Assembly: GCF_905220565.1 (NCBI RefSeq)
Contig: NC_059406.1
Coordinates: 15,138,001 to 15,202,000 of the forward strand
DNA length: 64,000 bases
Direction: 5' to 3'
Source of the DNA: Melitaea cinxia
Lineage: Eukaryota; Arthropoda; Insecta; Lepidoptera; Nymphalidae
Shown here: piece after piece, positions 11,996 to 23,309 of the stretch
Layout: each line of letters begins with the position of its first letter
How positions within the stretch are numbered: position 1 is the first letter of the stretch
Notes under the pieces: model-generated
What the model saw: the letters and a program-made list of their open reading frames with translations, nothing else
Told to the model about the DNA's origin: nothing
Database searches by the model: none
Translations under genes and position numbers: made by a program

Positions 11996-12054
11996 TCGAC
12001 TGTGAAAACAAAAGCCAACGGATTCAAAGATGATATTGATATAAATTATTCCTC

Positions 12055-12220
12055 AATTTATATTACACTAGCAAAAAATAGCCTATAGCCTTCCTCGATA
12101 AATAGGCTATCTAACACTGAAAATTGTTTTCAAATCGGACCAGTAATTCCTGAGATTAGCGCGTTCAAAAACAAAAAACCAACTCTTCAACTTTATAATA
12201 ATATTAGTATAGATGAGATA
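12055..12220 (+). repeat. short dispersed repeat ending in TATTAGTATAGAT
   Basis: Contains GCCTTCCTCGATAAATAGGC and TGAGATTAGCGCGTTC, shared with 36780-36930. It has the terminal TATTAGTATAGAT typical of the R superfamily tail. Confidence 0.6.
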
Positions 12221-12749
12221 CACGCTTAGTTTCAAATAATTTGTTAGAACATGTCTCGTATATCAATACTGTTAGAAGGATCTAAATAAAATAAATATTT
12301 CACTAAAACTAAATACTTACACCCAAAAATAAATTATAGAAAAGCGAAATCCGAAATTACTCTCATATTATTAGTAAACAGGCTATATTTAAAATTTAAT
12401 TTTATAAATTCCATTTGTATTTTTACATTATAATCAGCAAGCTAAATTTATCGTACAGGAAAATAATTTATATTTATAAAAAGATCGTTCACTTTTTTTT
12501 TCTATTTTTAAATAATTTTTACTTATTCCTCCAAGCATAGGGAAATACCCTTAAACATCGTTAAGCGTATTTCCCCGTGGAGTATACGTAATTTCATTAA
12601 CTTTAATCCTTTTAAGCGTTTTGTATGACTTTCCAAGTTTATCGCTGAAATACCCTTTAGCTAATAAAATGACTTCCTATTATTGTGTTAATTCTAAAAC
12701 AAGCGACTTAATTTTACATAGACAAGTAATCAAATGAGAACATCATAAA

Positions 12750-13290
12750 CATACGTAGACCTCCCCTAATGCTCGACACTCCATTCGGTTTTGTGCCCTC
12801 TGAATCCAGCGGCTTCCCGCTGTTTTCCTTAGGTCCTAAGTCCACCTGGTTGGAGGGCGGCCTGCTTTTTTGCTTAGACGTGTTCGCCATTCGAGAACCT
12901 TTCTTCCCCATCGGTTGTCGTTTTTCTAACAATATGGCCTGTCCATTGCCACTTTAGCTTGCAGGTTTTGAGAGCTATGTCGGTGACCTTCGTTCGTCTA
13001 CAAATTTCATCGTTTTGGAGTCTGTCGCGAAGCGAAATACCAAGCATAGCTCTCTCCATCGCTCGCTGAGTGACCTTGAGTCGATGGAAAAGGCTAACGG
13101 ATAAAGACCACGGCTCAGCACCGTAGGTCAACTTGAACAACTGCACCGAATTGGTTAATCCTTTTTTTGTGTATATTACTTTCAAGACAAGTTTTAAATA
13201 AAATAAGAAAATAAAATGTTTAGGAAAAAAAATCGCCATATTTTGAAGTTCGCCAGGTTTGCAATTATATAAAAAAATTGTTGTCACTTA
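12750..13290 (-). pseudogene. RTE-type LINE ORF2 C-terminal fragment
   Basis: The minus strand reads LTYGAEPWSLSVSLFHRLKV, RAMERAMLGISLRDRLQN and TDIALKTCKLKWQWTGHI, the post-RT segment of RTE elements. After a frame change it continues through RPPSNQVDLGPKENSG-like remnants of the terminal tail. It lacks the EN and RT cores, has frame breaks, and is in the fucosyltransferase 1 intron in antisense. Confidence 0.75.
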
Positions 13291-13514
13291 GTGTCTGTAA
13301 ATAAGATATTTTTAAGGAAAAGAGAATGGATGTCATTATGGAAATAATAAAAGTAAAAACAACTACTTTTTATTTGTATGTCTGTCTATTTGTTTGCATG
13401 GCATAACAAAAAACCTGCTGCACTAGATCGTATACGGTTTTTATTTATTTATTTGTCAGTATTCAATTGTTTTTATGTTTAATTTTGATGTACAGTAAGA
13501 AATATTTGAATTTA

Positions 13515-13740
13515 AATAAATAAATATGTTTTAAGGTACACAATATCGATTGTTTTAAAGGTAGGCGACTTAATGCCTGTGTTATAGGTAACAGCCGACC
13601 GATGCAAATATACATTTTTTCTTATAAATATACGCATATAAATAAATGTAACACTTACAGTCCAGATGCGAATCGAACCCATAACCTGTGCAGCGGAAAT
13701 GAGGGTAGAAACAAATTGCAAACGGAGCAGTCAGAATGTA
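13515..13740 (-). repeat. tRNA-derived SINE-A, full-length-like copy
   Basis: On the minus strand a B-box-like GGTTCGATTC relative (AGATGCGAATCGAACCC on plus) precedes the shared tail GTTACCTATAACACAGGCAT and a TAAATAAATA run. Same family as 14738-14990 and 20421-20665. Confidence 0.65.
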
Positions 13741-13999
13741 CAATTATTAAACAAACAAAAGATTTGATAAATGTTATTTTTGTTATCATACGAATAACGA
13801 TTAGCTTTTCAAAGTTAACAAAGATACAAAAAGTAAATTATACAACGTAGATATAAATATTATTATATCGTCTGAAACAATAGACCGATAAACGAGTATA
13901 CATACGTTACGTACGTTATATTACATACGTTATACGCTCTCGTTAGTGCTTAATTGATTGTGCTAGTTGTTATTAGATGTTTTATTAAAAATAACTTAT

Positions 14000-14160
14000 T
14001 TATTATTATATAGATGTTTTCATTTGTCAATCGTCGTATAATTATACACTGTCACTGTTGTGCTTGTGTATTGTCTGTGTTTTGCGGACCCCCGACACAG
14101 GAGAAAATGTTACTGGGGCTGTTGAGGGCGAAGCGTTTGTTGTTTAATTTATTTACATTT
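14000..14160 (+). repeat. SINE-B-like fragment
   Basis: Contains GACACAGGAGAAAATGTTAC and GGGGCTGTTGAGGGCG, reverse counterparts of which occur at 19825-19880. Confidence 0.5.
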
Positions 14161-14164
14161 AAAC

Positions 14165-14640
14165 ATTATATACATGTTACTGTGTGGTTACGGCAGTAAA
14201 GAATATAGCCACAACCTCTTTATCCCGTGGGAAGCGGTGGGGTTAGCTAGAATAAACAGACAGACAGACAGACAGACAAAAATTGTAAAAAATGTATATA
14301 CATCCATGCTGTGTGGTTACGGCATCAAAGAATTTAGTCACCCCCTCTCTTCCCGTGGGTGTCGTAAGAGGCGACTAAGGTATAACACAATTCCACCACC
14401 ATTTTGGAACTTAAAAAGCAGACTGATGGCGGGATAACCATCCAACTGCCGGCTTTGAAATGCACAGGCCGAAGGTAGGCAGCAGCGTCTTCGGTGCGAC
14501 AAAGCCAGCCCTGCGGTCACCAACCCGCCCAGCGTGGTGACTATTGGCAACACACATGAGTTCACGCCATTTTTGGCGCGAAATTGTGGAGGCCTATGTC
14601 CAGCAGGGAACTGCGATAGGCTGAGTGAGTGAGTGAAATA
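14165..14640 (+). repeat. two SINE-C copies in tandem
   Basis: Two heads (TGTGTGGTTACGGCAGTAAA at 14182 and TGTGTGGTTACGGCATCAAA at 14310) precede one complete body and tail (GCCTATGTCCAGCAGGG near 14590). The first unit is truncated after the CAGA run. Confidence 0.7.
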
Positions 14641-14737
14641 TAAAAGTGAGTGAAACTGTACAGGTTGTTACTCACCGCAGGAATACGACAGGACTAGAGC
14701 GCAGTTTTATTTAATTGTGGTCGTCTGTAAGGTTGTT

Positions 14738-14990
14738 GACTAGCCCGTAGGCGCAGTTTGTAGTGACCCTGCTTTCTGTGCCGCGGGTTGCGGGTTCGAT
14801 TCCCGCCAAAGTCTGGGTGTAATATTTGTATTTATATATTTATATATGAATTATTTCTATGTATATTTAAACCTAAAAAATATATAGTTATAACAGTCGG
14901 CTGTTACCTGTAACACAAGCATTAAGTTGCTTACCATAGGAACAGACGACCGTGTGTGACCATGTTATAAGATATTTATTTATTATTATT
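14738..14990 (+). repeat. tRNA-derived SINE-A, complete
   Basis: Head TAGCCCGTAGGCGCAGTTTG holds an A-box-like segment, and GCGGGTTCGATTCCCGCC (about 14789-14807) is a clear pol III B box. The tail has CATTAAGTTGCTTACC and GAACAGACGACCGTGTGTG, ending in an AT-rich run. Confidence 0.8.
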
Positions 14991-15454
14991 GGCTTGGGCT
15001 TCAAGTTACATATTTCGTGATTACGTTAGTTTACCACGATAGTCCAATAGTTAATCACATCAGAATTAACTATCACGCTTCTAAATATACCAAAAACGGA
15101 TGTTACAAAAATGTTCCTTACAATCAACGGTCGCCCGTAAGATGATAAACCTGCGTCAGGATGCAGGTAACAACCATGAAACTATTATAAGCGACCATAT
15201 CACGACAAACACAGGTACAATTATGTAAGTCATTTGTCATGTGGTCAAACCGCGACCGCAAGCGTATTAGCCAGCAGTCAATTGCCTCTCAACCTCGTCA
15301 GATAGACGGAAGTACCGACAGTATGTTATACGTAATAAGGTTAGCATTTGAAGTAATAAACCGTTAAAAAAGCACGTGCAAATAATAAACATATAATTTC
15401 TTTTGAAGCTTACTCCTTAAGAGACGATATAAGGCCCCCTAGTATACCTTTTTT

Positions 15455-15625
15455 TATAATAAATAAATAAATATATACAACATACACAGACAGTTATCTG
15501 TTCCTAAAATAAGCAATTTAATGCTTGTGTTATAGGTAACAGCCGACTGGTATAGCTACTTACATTTTTTTTCGACAAACACATACAAATAATACATATA
15601 AAATATGTATGTATTATTTGTCGTG
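15455..15625 (-). repeat. SINE-A 3' part
   Basis: Shows the reversed SINE-A tail (GCAATTTAATGCTTGTGTT, TAGGTAACAGCCGACTGG) without the tRNA head. Confidence 0.6.
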
Positions 15626-16344
15626 TATATATATAGCCACAATCCCCGAAGCAGAAAACAGAGTCAATAGTATGAAAAAATATGGGGACTGAAATCGTAT
15701 AAAACAACTGACGCTGACGTTCTGTGACGATAAGACTAACGTTTTATATCGGCTTTAGCTGTGACAAGATGAGTTATAATAAAGTGAATTTATTATTCTA
15801 TCAGTCCAAAAATTTTCGTTCATCTATCGCATGTCCCATGTCGCATGTGTTCCGCGTTATTTGTGTGTTTTGATCTGTGTATTAATGTAAACAGGTTTTT
15901 GACAGTTTTGACATTCGTGTAGAGTGACGTGTTTTCGGTCGTTAACAAAAGATAAAATTTAAAACTAATTAGAAGATCTAATTTAATATTAACAAATAAA
16001 GAAGAAGATATATTGATTCTACTACATGTGAGACACGATAATAGAAGAAAATTTTGAGAACATGATGTAAATACAACAAGTAATAACTATTAAATAGAAA
16101 TTGTTACGTAATTTTTTTTAATGACATATTTTTAGAAGAAATTAAAAATTTTTTTTTAAATTTAACAATTGTAATGATTAATAATAAAAAATTATATATA
16201 ACATTGAAGAAAAATACATGTAGAAAAAATTAAAATAGGAAGAAAGAAATTATAAATAAAAAAATATATGTAAAGATGCAGTTCAATAGTCAAGTTCTGA
16301 GAATTTGATGCCTTGAAAATGTACAAATCAAAAAACTTAATATA

Positions 16345-17716
16345 GGTCTACCAGGATCTGATGGCAAAAAGGGGAAAACAAAATTGACGCTAGCAATACT
16401 GGCGAAATTGGAATAAAACGTTTTGATACTTTTTTTCCTTATTTATAATTTATTGATAAGGATAATTTTTTGAAATATTACTGTGGCGAATGTGGGGTAC
16501 TAAATTAAATGAAAACTCCAATTACTCTGTTTATGAGTTTATTAATTAATTATTACATTTTATTTTATTTTTATTGGGAACAAACAAAATCAATAGTACA
16601 TTCATACACAACATACCACTAACACATTTTTCAAACAAGTTTTCACAAATAATTATAACAATAATACCTACATTTAGCAAAACAATTTTGAGAGAAATAA
16701 CAAAAAATTTTGTAAGATTAGGAATCAACTTCTCCGTAACCCATTTTGTAAAATTATCTTTATTCATATCATGGTGATAATCAGCAGATGTACTCTTCGA
16801 CCTATACACCAAACAACAGTTTAGCACAAAACCATTTTGAACATGAACCGTGTATGTAGGTTTCATCTAAATAAACCACATCTAGCTTATCGTCGGCTTC
16901 TCGATTCTTTTGCATACGCTCCAAATACTTGAATCTGTGTATCTTTATGTTATGTCGCTCCATTAAAATAGTCGTTTTTGATTGGCACTTCACGAATTCG
17001 AATCCAATGTCTTTCTAAATAAGTCTGAAGACAAAATAAAATTGTTTTTTTAGATTACTATGTTTTTGGATTATATTCAAACTCAGAGAAAATGAAATTC
17101 ATTTTTGTTACCTTAATGATTCTCTTCCTCCATTGAAATTGATTTCCTCCCGAAGAATTTGTAGCAATTTCATGACAGTGGGTATTTCTTTTCGTACAGT
17201 GTAAAATTCATTTATCTTGTTTCTAATCAATTCTAAATCAAAACTATCCAAGTTTATTTTTTTTTGCCACCTTTCTTCTTTTTACCGGGCGTACTAAATA
17301 CGCCTTTGTTAGATCTGCCTTCAGCAACAATTCGTCTTATGGTAGTATTAGAAACCCCTGAAATAAATCAAAGTTTAGTATACATAATATAATACACACG
17401 AAAAATGCAATAAACCAAAGTATCAAGACGTGTCATTCCTACTAACCAGTCAACGCTTGCACACGGCTCAATATCGATGATTGTGTTTGTTCTGCACCTT
17501 GTTCATCAAGTATTCTTTGATAAACATTGAAAACAATAATTCTTGCTTGCGATCGAAGAGGTTTCTTCGACATTTTCACCACTTTTTAAAGGAAATTTGA
17601 AGCCAAACGAAAAATAATTCCTCGAAATTTCAGTTGACAGATGACATTTTGTTTGTTGCCATATGAAAATCGCAATTTTTTTTTTAAAAAATTTTGCCAT
17701 CAGATCCTGGTAGACA
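16345..17716 (-). mobile_element. Tc1/mariner-type DNA transposon with precise inverted termini, decayed
   Basis: The terminal inverted repeats begin GTCTACCAGGATCTGATGGC at the left (about 16346) and match the right end (17692-17715). They are flanked by TA at 16343-16344 and 17717-17718. The minus strand encodes transposase pieces in order: SKKPLRSQARIIVFNVYQRI (start near 17570), TTIRRIVAEGRSNKG (17340-17290), DLELIRNKINEFYTVRKEIP, CQSKTTILMERHNIKIHRFK, VVYLDETYIHG (holding the first catalytic Asp) and KDNFTKWVTEKLIPNL. Frames are joined by GT...AG-like gaps at about 17440-17355 and 17125-17015, so introns are plausible. The segment expected to hold the second catalytic Asp is decayed. The family resembles IS630/Tc1 elements with the GDYHDDMN block. 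Non-functional copy. Confidence 0.85.
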
Positions 17717-17879
17717 TATAACATATTTGTGCATATTGTTACCTATTGAAATTTAAATGTTTTAGTATAAATTTTCAAAATTCATATAATACAGCTTTAA
17801 ACGTAACTTAGAAATAATATATAATGCATTTGGATTTAGAATCTTACATAATAAAAGAACTTTAATGAAGAGATGTCGA

Positions 17880-18000
17880 TTGACTGCTACGTGTAAAGAT
17901 GCCTGATGATGATCCAATAAAGGATCGAAACGTCGCATGAATTTGCAAATAGTGGTTTGATTGGCACCTTATGTCCACTTTCCTGCGAACCGTCAAAGAA
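17880..18000. repeat. short conserved-looking block, unassigned
   Basis: Contains GATGATGATCCAATAAAGG followed by ATCGAAACGTCGCATG, a phrase that looks like a retroelement tail. I cannot assign the family. Confidence 0.3.
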
Positions 18001-18329
18001 TATTAATGTAAACGTTTTTATTTACAAAAATTTTCACTTGCGTCGTGGTTTCATAAAACAACACAATTCTTTTTTTGATTTTAGAGTTTTATTATTTTAA
18101 TTTGATTCGTTTAATAGAAATTTTATTTTTTAAATGTCACGTTAATCTTTCTTAAGCAGAAAACTCCAGTCGCCTGTCGCTGAAACAAATTTTAAAAATT
18201 TTACCGTTAAATGAATTTACCAATCAATAGTTAATTTTTTTTGTATTATAATATTATATTATAATAATAATTAGATAAATTACATTAAACTAAAAAAAAC
18301 CTAAAGTATATATATACATAATATAATAA

Positions 18330-18707
18330 CTAAAAAATATTATTAAAAGGAGTCCCTTTAGGCAAGGTTCCGAAGATACTGGCAGCGTTCCCCCTTTGAA
18401 TAGCTAGACTAATTCTTTGTCCGAAATAGCTGCCAGCTCTTCGGTCTCCTGTGACGTCGAATAACCTTTTTACTATTTCCTTAAAAAGTGTTATAGCACT
18501 AGGACCCCACGGACCAAGGGTCTCGACACCGAACGGGATAAAATCATATTCGGAGCCTAGACCCCTGTATTTGTCTGCTTTTGTTTTTTCAGCCACTTCA
18601 CAAGCCGCACCAGCTCTGTTGTTGGTTCCATGTAGATGGGAAGGGGCCAGCGTGTCTGAGCAGGTTGCATCCCATATCAGCACCCGGCCCATCTTCCATG
18701 GAATCAA
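18330..18707 (-). pseudogene. isolated retroelement-associated WDATC/GVETLGPWGP domain fragment
   Basis: The 125-aa minus frame starts PWKMGRVLIWDATCSDTLAP, continues EYDFIPFGVETLGPWGP, then DRRAGSYFGQRISLAIQRGN, and ends shortly after. This is the C-terminal module I associate with animal reverse-transcriptase-like repeat proteins, of a restriction-endonuclease-like type. No RT or zinc-finger part is next to it. The open frame is intact for its whole length, although the surrounding DNA is decayed, so it is either a young fragment or one kept by chance. Function unassigned. Confidence 0.55.
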
Positions 18708-18982
18708 ATATATAGTTAATTATACGGTATTTGAAATATATTTCCTACATAAATTCAATAATTTTCCAAACACTTTTTTAACCGGAAAATGTTTAAATTT
18801 TAACAACTGCAAGATGCTTGATTTTCATATAGTAAATTTACGTCGCTCGTCGCCTTGAAAGTCTTGAGTGAAATTTCATAAGTGCGTCTTTTAAAACAAT
18901 TTCTCTATAAGTAGAGTAGAGCGTGTACCTAAAGTATTTTCTAGGATACTGTTAGAGATACTTTGAAATAGAAGTCTTGATA

Positions 18983-19220
18983 TTTATAATTGTGCTTGCT
19001 CGCAAACGAAAAAAAATCGATCTCAATTACATCGACAAGTAATACAACGTAGGTAGATGAAAAATTAGTCAAGTAAATACGTGTTAGCAAAGATTTCTCA
19101 ACAAGAAGTCATTAAATTCAAAATTACTTGAAACTTTGTCGATTAGAAAGTCCACAAAAGGTCTGCCGTCAGGCTGCAGACCATCTTAATTCAATTATTA
19201 ATAAAAAAGGTTTAGTGTTA
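18983..19220 (+). repeat. Foldback-family arm (left)
   Basis: Begins GTGCTTGCTCGCAAACG and ends near GAATGAAGTCGCGGGCAG. It pairs in orientation with the opposite arm at 19395-19670. Confidence 0.55.
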
Positions 19221-19394
19221 ACGCGAATGAAGTCGCGGGCAGAAAGGTAGGCATTAAAAATAATTAGCGTTACACATTAATATCGTCAAAGAAAATAATT
19301 ACGAGTGAGACAAAATTTAAACAATTATAATATGAAATTTTAATATGAAATGTAAGAAAATATGAATTGTGTTGTCATTCAGGAGTTTGATTAT

Positions 19395-19675
19395 TTTTAA
19401 CCGACTTCAAAACAGGAGCAGGTTTCTCAATTCGACCGTATATATTATTTTATGTGTGTTCGCGGATAACTTCGTCGTTTATAAACCGATTTTGCCGATT
19501 CTGTTGATAGAAATGGGATATCCCAAGAGTTACCACCCATGATAAGGAAACAAGGATCTGATGATGGCATCCCAGAGAAATCGAGGATCTTCGAAAATCG
19601 TAGTGACGACTAGTGCGTTTGTTAATTGTTGTGACTTGTCGATGTAATTGAAGTCGTTTTTTTTTCGTTTGGTAG
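19395..19675 (-). repeat. Foldback-family arm (right)
   Basis: Begins AACCGACTTCAAAACAGG, includes CAAGGATCTGATGATGGC, and ends in GTAATTGAAGTCGTTTTTTT. Confidence 0.55.
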
Positions 19676-19779
19676 TAATTAATTATAATTTAATTCATTT
19701 ATTTCTAACTTTTCTTAAGGACTAAACCAGTCGCGTGTCGGAGCTGATAATCCATTACTTTTTTATACCAGATGGTTAT

Positions 19780-19985
19780 GAAATTACAGCTTTATTTCTT
19801 TATGTATAATGATAATAAATGAGTGATACTCAACGGCCCCGAGTAGGATTTTCTCCTGTGACAGGGTTCCGGAAACACACACAACACACAACAATAAATG
19901 CCCAGACCACAATAAACATCTATATGGCCAATAGCCAATACAAATGTTTGTCATGTGCGGGGATCGAACCCGCATGTTATGTTAC
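19780..19985 (-). repeat. SINE-B variant with B box
   Basis: Its plus-strand end GGGGATCGAACCCGCATG is a reversed pol III B box. The body has CCGAGTAGGATTTTCTCCTG. It is shorter than the copy at 20021-20362. Confidence 0.6.
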
Positions 19986-20020
19986 GTATTAATGTTTACA
20001 TGTATTAATGTTTGTGTTTC

Positions 20021-20362
20021 GCTTTAGCCTGTAATATCCCACTGTTGGGCATAGGCCTCTTTCCCCGTGTAGAAGAAGGATCAGAGCTTAATCCACCACG
20101 CTGCTCCAATGCGGGTTGGCGGATATATTCCCTACTATAAGTAACGATCGCTATCAGGTGTACATGATAACAACCGGGACCGACGGCTTAACGTGCTCTC
20201 CGAGGCACGGTGGGGAGACCCACAAGGACTGCACAAACACCCAGACCATGGCAAACACCTGTATGGCCAATACAAATGTATGTCATGTGCGGGGATCGAA
20301 CCCGCAACCGCCAGCGCAACTGGCACAATCCATAGCTGTGACCGTTGCGCCAACGCGGCGTC
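20021..20362 (-). repeat. tRNA-derived SINE-B, complete, with 12-bp target duplication
   Basis: On the minus strand the head GACGCCGCGTTGGCGCAACG (A-box-like) is followed by TGCGGGTTCGATCCCCGC (B box). The body ends in TGGGATATTACAGGCTAAAG. Flanks carry AATGTTTGTGTT at 20007-20018 and 20363-20374, a clean target-site duplication. Confidence 0.85.
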
Positions 20363-20420
20363 AATGTTTGTGTTACGGATTTAAAAACTTACTAATAGAT
20401 GATACTTAGTAATAGATGTT

Positions 20421-20665
20421 TGACTAGCCCGTTGGCGCAGTTTGTAGTGACCCTGCATTCTACTCCAGGGGTTGTTAGTTCGATTCCTACCCGAGTCTGG
20501 GTGTAGTATATTTATTTATATGTATTATTTATAAGTATGTTTATCGAAAAAAAGATATGTAGCTATACCAGTCGGCTGTTACCTATAACACAAGCATTAA
20601 GTTGCTTACTTTAGGAACAGACGACCGTGTGTGTATTGTGTAGATATTTATTTATTTATTTATAA
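20421..20665 (+). repeat. tRNA-derived SINE-A, complete
   Basis: Head TGACTAGCCCGTTGGCGCAG, B box near TTAGTTCGATTCCTACC, tail GACGACCGTGTGTGTATTG plus TTTATTTATTTAT. It lies immediately downstream of a SINE-B. Confidence 0.8.
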
Positions 20666-20924
20666 AAAAAGATGTAGCAGGTGAGAATTCCCTCCTGTCG
20701 ATAGCGATCTCGTTCACATAATTCTACATGCGCCTATTTTGCCTCAGGGCCTTTATTGCTAGTGGATATGCAAATGCGTCCAGCTTGTTTCATATTCATG
20801 TGGGCTCCAGATTGTATGGTTATTTGACATCAGTCAAAATGCTACGAGTATGTTGGTTGGTAAAACAGATATTGCTCCAGTGCGGTATATTTATATTTGT
20901 ACGAATGTTTCTTTCTCGTTTGGA

Positions 20925-21140
20925 TATCTATCCTTGTGGCCCTCCCCGCCGTGCCTCGGAGAGCACGTTAAGCTATCTGTCCTGGTAGTTATTATATACG
21001 CCTAATAGTTATAATTACTTATAGTCGAGGATATCCGCCAACCCACAGTGGAGCAGCGTGATGGATTAAGCTCCGACCCTTTTCCTACATGGGGAAAGAG
21101 GCCTGTTCCCAGCAGTGGGATATTACAGGCTGAAGCGTAT
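20925..21140 (+). repeat. SINE-B body and tail, headless
   Basis: Has CGTGCCTCGGAGAGCACG, CCACAGTGGAGCAGCG and GGATATTACAGGCTGAAGCG, without the tRNA part. Confidence 0.7.
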
Positions 21141-21224
21141 GTAAGATGAACTGTACCGATACAAATAGCAGGCGTCAATTAGTTTTGATTTTAGAGTTTT
21201 ATTCTTTTTATTATTATTTAATAG

Positions 21225-21330
21225 AACTTTTAAATTTTTATTATATATATGTATAATACAAGCATTAAGTTGCTTACTTTAGGAACAGACGACCGTGTGT
21301 GTATTGTGTAGATATTTATTTGCTTATTTA
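21225..21330 (+). repeat. SINE-A tail fragment
   Basis: Only the 3' block (CAAGCATTAAGTTGCTTAC, GACGACCGTGTGTG, TATTTATTTGC) remains. Confidence 0.6.
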
Positions 21331-21419
21331 TTTTGAAGGAGAAAACAACTTAAGTCAGTGTGGACACATTTTTTAATTACAACGTGAGCCCGCTTGAGTC
21401 ACGTTATCAATATTTGCTT

Positions 21420-21545
21420 AACAGACAAAAGTTGTCTGTAAGAAATCGATATCACTGATAAGAACGCCTTTGCGCTTTATTAAGATTGAACGTTATAGTT
21501 TTCTTTGATGTGATTTTATTACGTGCAATAAAGTATTCTGTAAAT
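21420..21545 (+). repeat. LINE 3' tail (GTTGTCTG...CGCC family)
   Basis: Carries GTTGTCTGTAAGAAATCG, GATAAGAACGCCTTTGCG and CAATAAAGTATTCTG. It is a relative of the tails at 35740-35880, 28130-28200 and 52564-52725. Confidence 0.65.
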
Positions 21546-21589
21546 AAGACGCATAATAAATTGCTATTTCTCTTCTTCACCATAGCAAA

Positions 21590-21765
21590 ATCTATACTAA
21601 TATTAAAAGAGGAAAGATTTGATTGTTTGTTTGCATTGAACCTCCGAAACTTCTGAACCAATTTGAAAAGTTCTTTCACTTTTAGTAAGCTACATTATCC
21701 GCAGGTGAAATAGGCTATATTATATTTAAAAAAGATCAGGGATCCTAACTAAAACTCCTACAATG
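21590..21765 (+). repeat. short R-like dispersed repeat
   Basis: Begins CTATACTAATATTAAAAGAGG and passes GAACCTCCGAAACTTCTGAACC and CCGCAGGTGAAATAGGC. Confidence 0.5.
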
Positions 21766-22009
21766 TAACTCGAGATGTAAAAAAAAATACTATAAATATT
21801 CTTTACATCGCGTGCGCTGCAAAGAATATTGATGATAGAATAAAATAATGTACTACGACTTTGCAGAATACATCATCATTTACAAAAGGTGTCGAGACAA
21901 CATATGTATAACTATTATAGTTATGCCTGAGTGTTCTTTTATTTAAAAAAAAAATTGAAATGCCGCCGTTAGAAAATACTCTTTATTTGTATCTTAGTTT
22001 CATCATTCA

Positions 22010-22632
22010 TCATCATTTCAGCCTATCGCAGTCCAGTGCGAGACATAGGCTTCCATAAGTTCGTGCCAAAAATGGCGTGAACTCATGTGTTTTGCCCATA
22101 GTCAGACGCTGCTGCCTGCCTTCGGCCTGTGTATTTCAAAGCCGGCAGTTGAGTGGTTATTCCGCCATCGGTCGGCTTTTTAAGTTCCAAAGTGGTGGTG
22201 GAACTGTGTTATCCCTTAGTCACCTCTTACGACACCCGCGGGAAGAAAAGGGGTGGCTATATTGTTTGATGCCGTAACCACACAGCATGGATATACCAAA
22301 CATGTAACATTTTTTACAATTTTTGTCTGTCTGTCTGTCTGTCTGTTTGTTCTAGTTAACCCCACCGCTACCCACGGGAAAAAGAGGTGGTGTCTATATT
22401 CTTTACTGCCGTAACCACACAGCAACATGTATAATGTTTACATGTAAATAAATTAAACAACAAACGCTTCGCACGTCGATTTGATTGAATATGGGATATT
22501 GAGATGGGATATATAACACAGTTCCACTACTATCTAGGAACTTAAAAAGTCAACCGACGGTGGGATAACCATTCAACTGCTGGCTTTGAAATACACAGGC
22601 CGAAGACGGGCAGCAGCGTCTTAGGTGCGACA
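22010..22632 (-). repeat. SINE-C copy and adjoining plus-oriented fragment
   Basis: 22010-22430 is a nearly complete reversed SINE-C (GCCTATCGCAGTCCAGTGC ... CCACACAGCAACATG), with internal CTGT/GTCT repeats at 22327-22348. 22500-22632 is a second fragment in the opposite orientation (TTCAACTGCTGGCTTTG, ACAGGCCGAAGACGGGC). Confidence 0.7.
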
Positions 22633-22869
22633 AATCTTGCTATTAATCCTTATCAAAATAAATTACTCCATATACAAGACTGCTTCAATATCTTTATATA
22701 ACGTTTCGAATGATTCAATTTGGATATTCGGTTCGAAATATATGTATCACGAGTTTAAAAATGTAAGTATTAGAAAAAAGTTGCTCGGTCGCCGCTCACC
22801 CTGCTCGGCTAGTCTTATGCGATTTAGGAGTCACTGGGGTACGGGCAGTTTCGTAATAATTTTATTTTT

Positions 22870-22965
22870 GTAGTAACCTGACGCGAACAGAAGGGTGTGT
22901 ATTATAATTATTGATTTTGATTTTTTTTAAATACCCGTGCGAAGTCGGGGCGGGCTGCTAGTAAA
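22870..22965 (+). repeat. R-family terminal piece
   Basis: Ends in ACCCGTGCGAAGTCGGGGC and GGGCTGCTAGT, the junction seen at ends of R-type copies. Confidence 0.4.
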
Positions 22966-23309
22966 AAATAAAGGTTAAAACACTTGAATCCAAAATGAAT
23001 TAATTTTAATTTTGTAATATGATTTTTATGTGACAACTGTTCTAGTGTAGTGTGTGTAGTCAACTAAACATCGGTCGAGGGTTTGATTCTTGCTCCGAAG
23101 ATAGATATTTGTAATTGTACAGATATTTGTATCTGGTCTTTCGGTTTTTCGGAGACAACGCAAAGCTTTGAGTGGCCATTGATATCATAGACTAGTGATA
23201 GCGATTATTTTCGTAGTATTTATTAAAAAAAAATCGTTAAAAAACGTTGGAGCAGCAGACATTTCGAAAACACAAATAATAGAAAAATATACATGCAGGC
23301 ATTTATAGA

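Noticed and set aside
13602..13850. 82-aa plus-strand frame with ANRTHNLCSG
   Set aside because: A reversed SINE-A tRNA head read as protein; similar frames occur wherever the SINE is.
14791..14807. tRNA gene suggested by a clean B box
   Set aside because: The A-to-B spacing and the long AT-rich tail repeated at 20421 and 13515 mark a SINE. The 3' acceptor-stem complement is absent.
18451..18858. 135-aa plus-strand frame
   Set aside because: Antisense shadow of the retroelement domain at 18330-18707.
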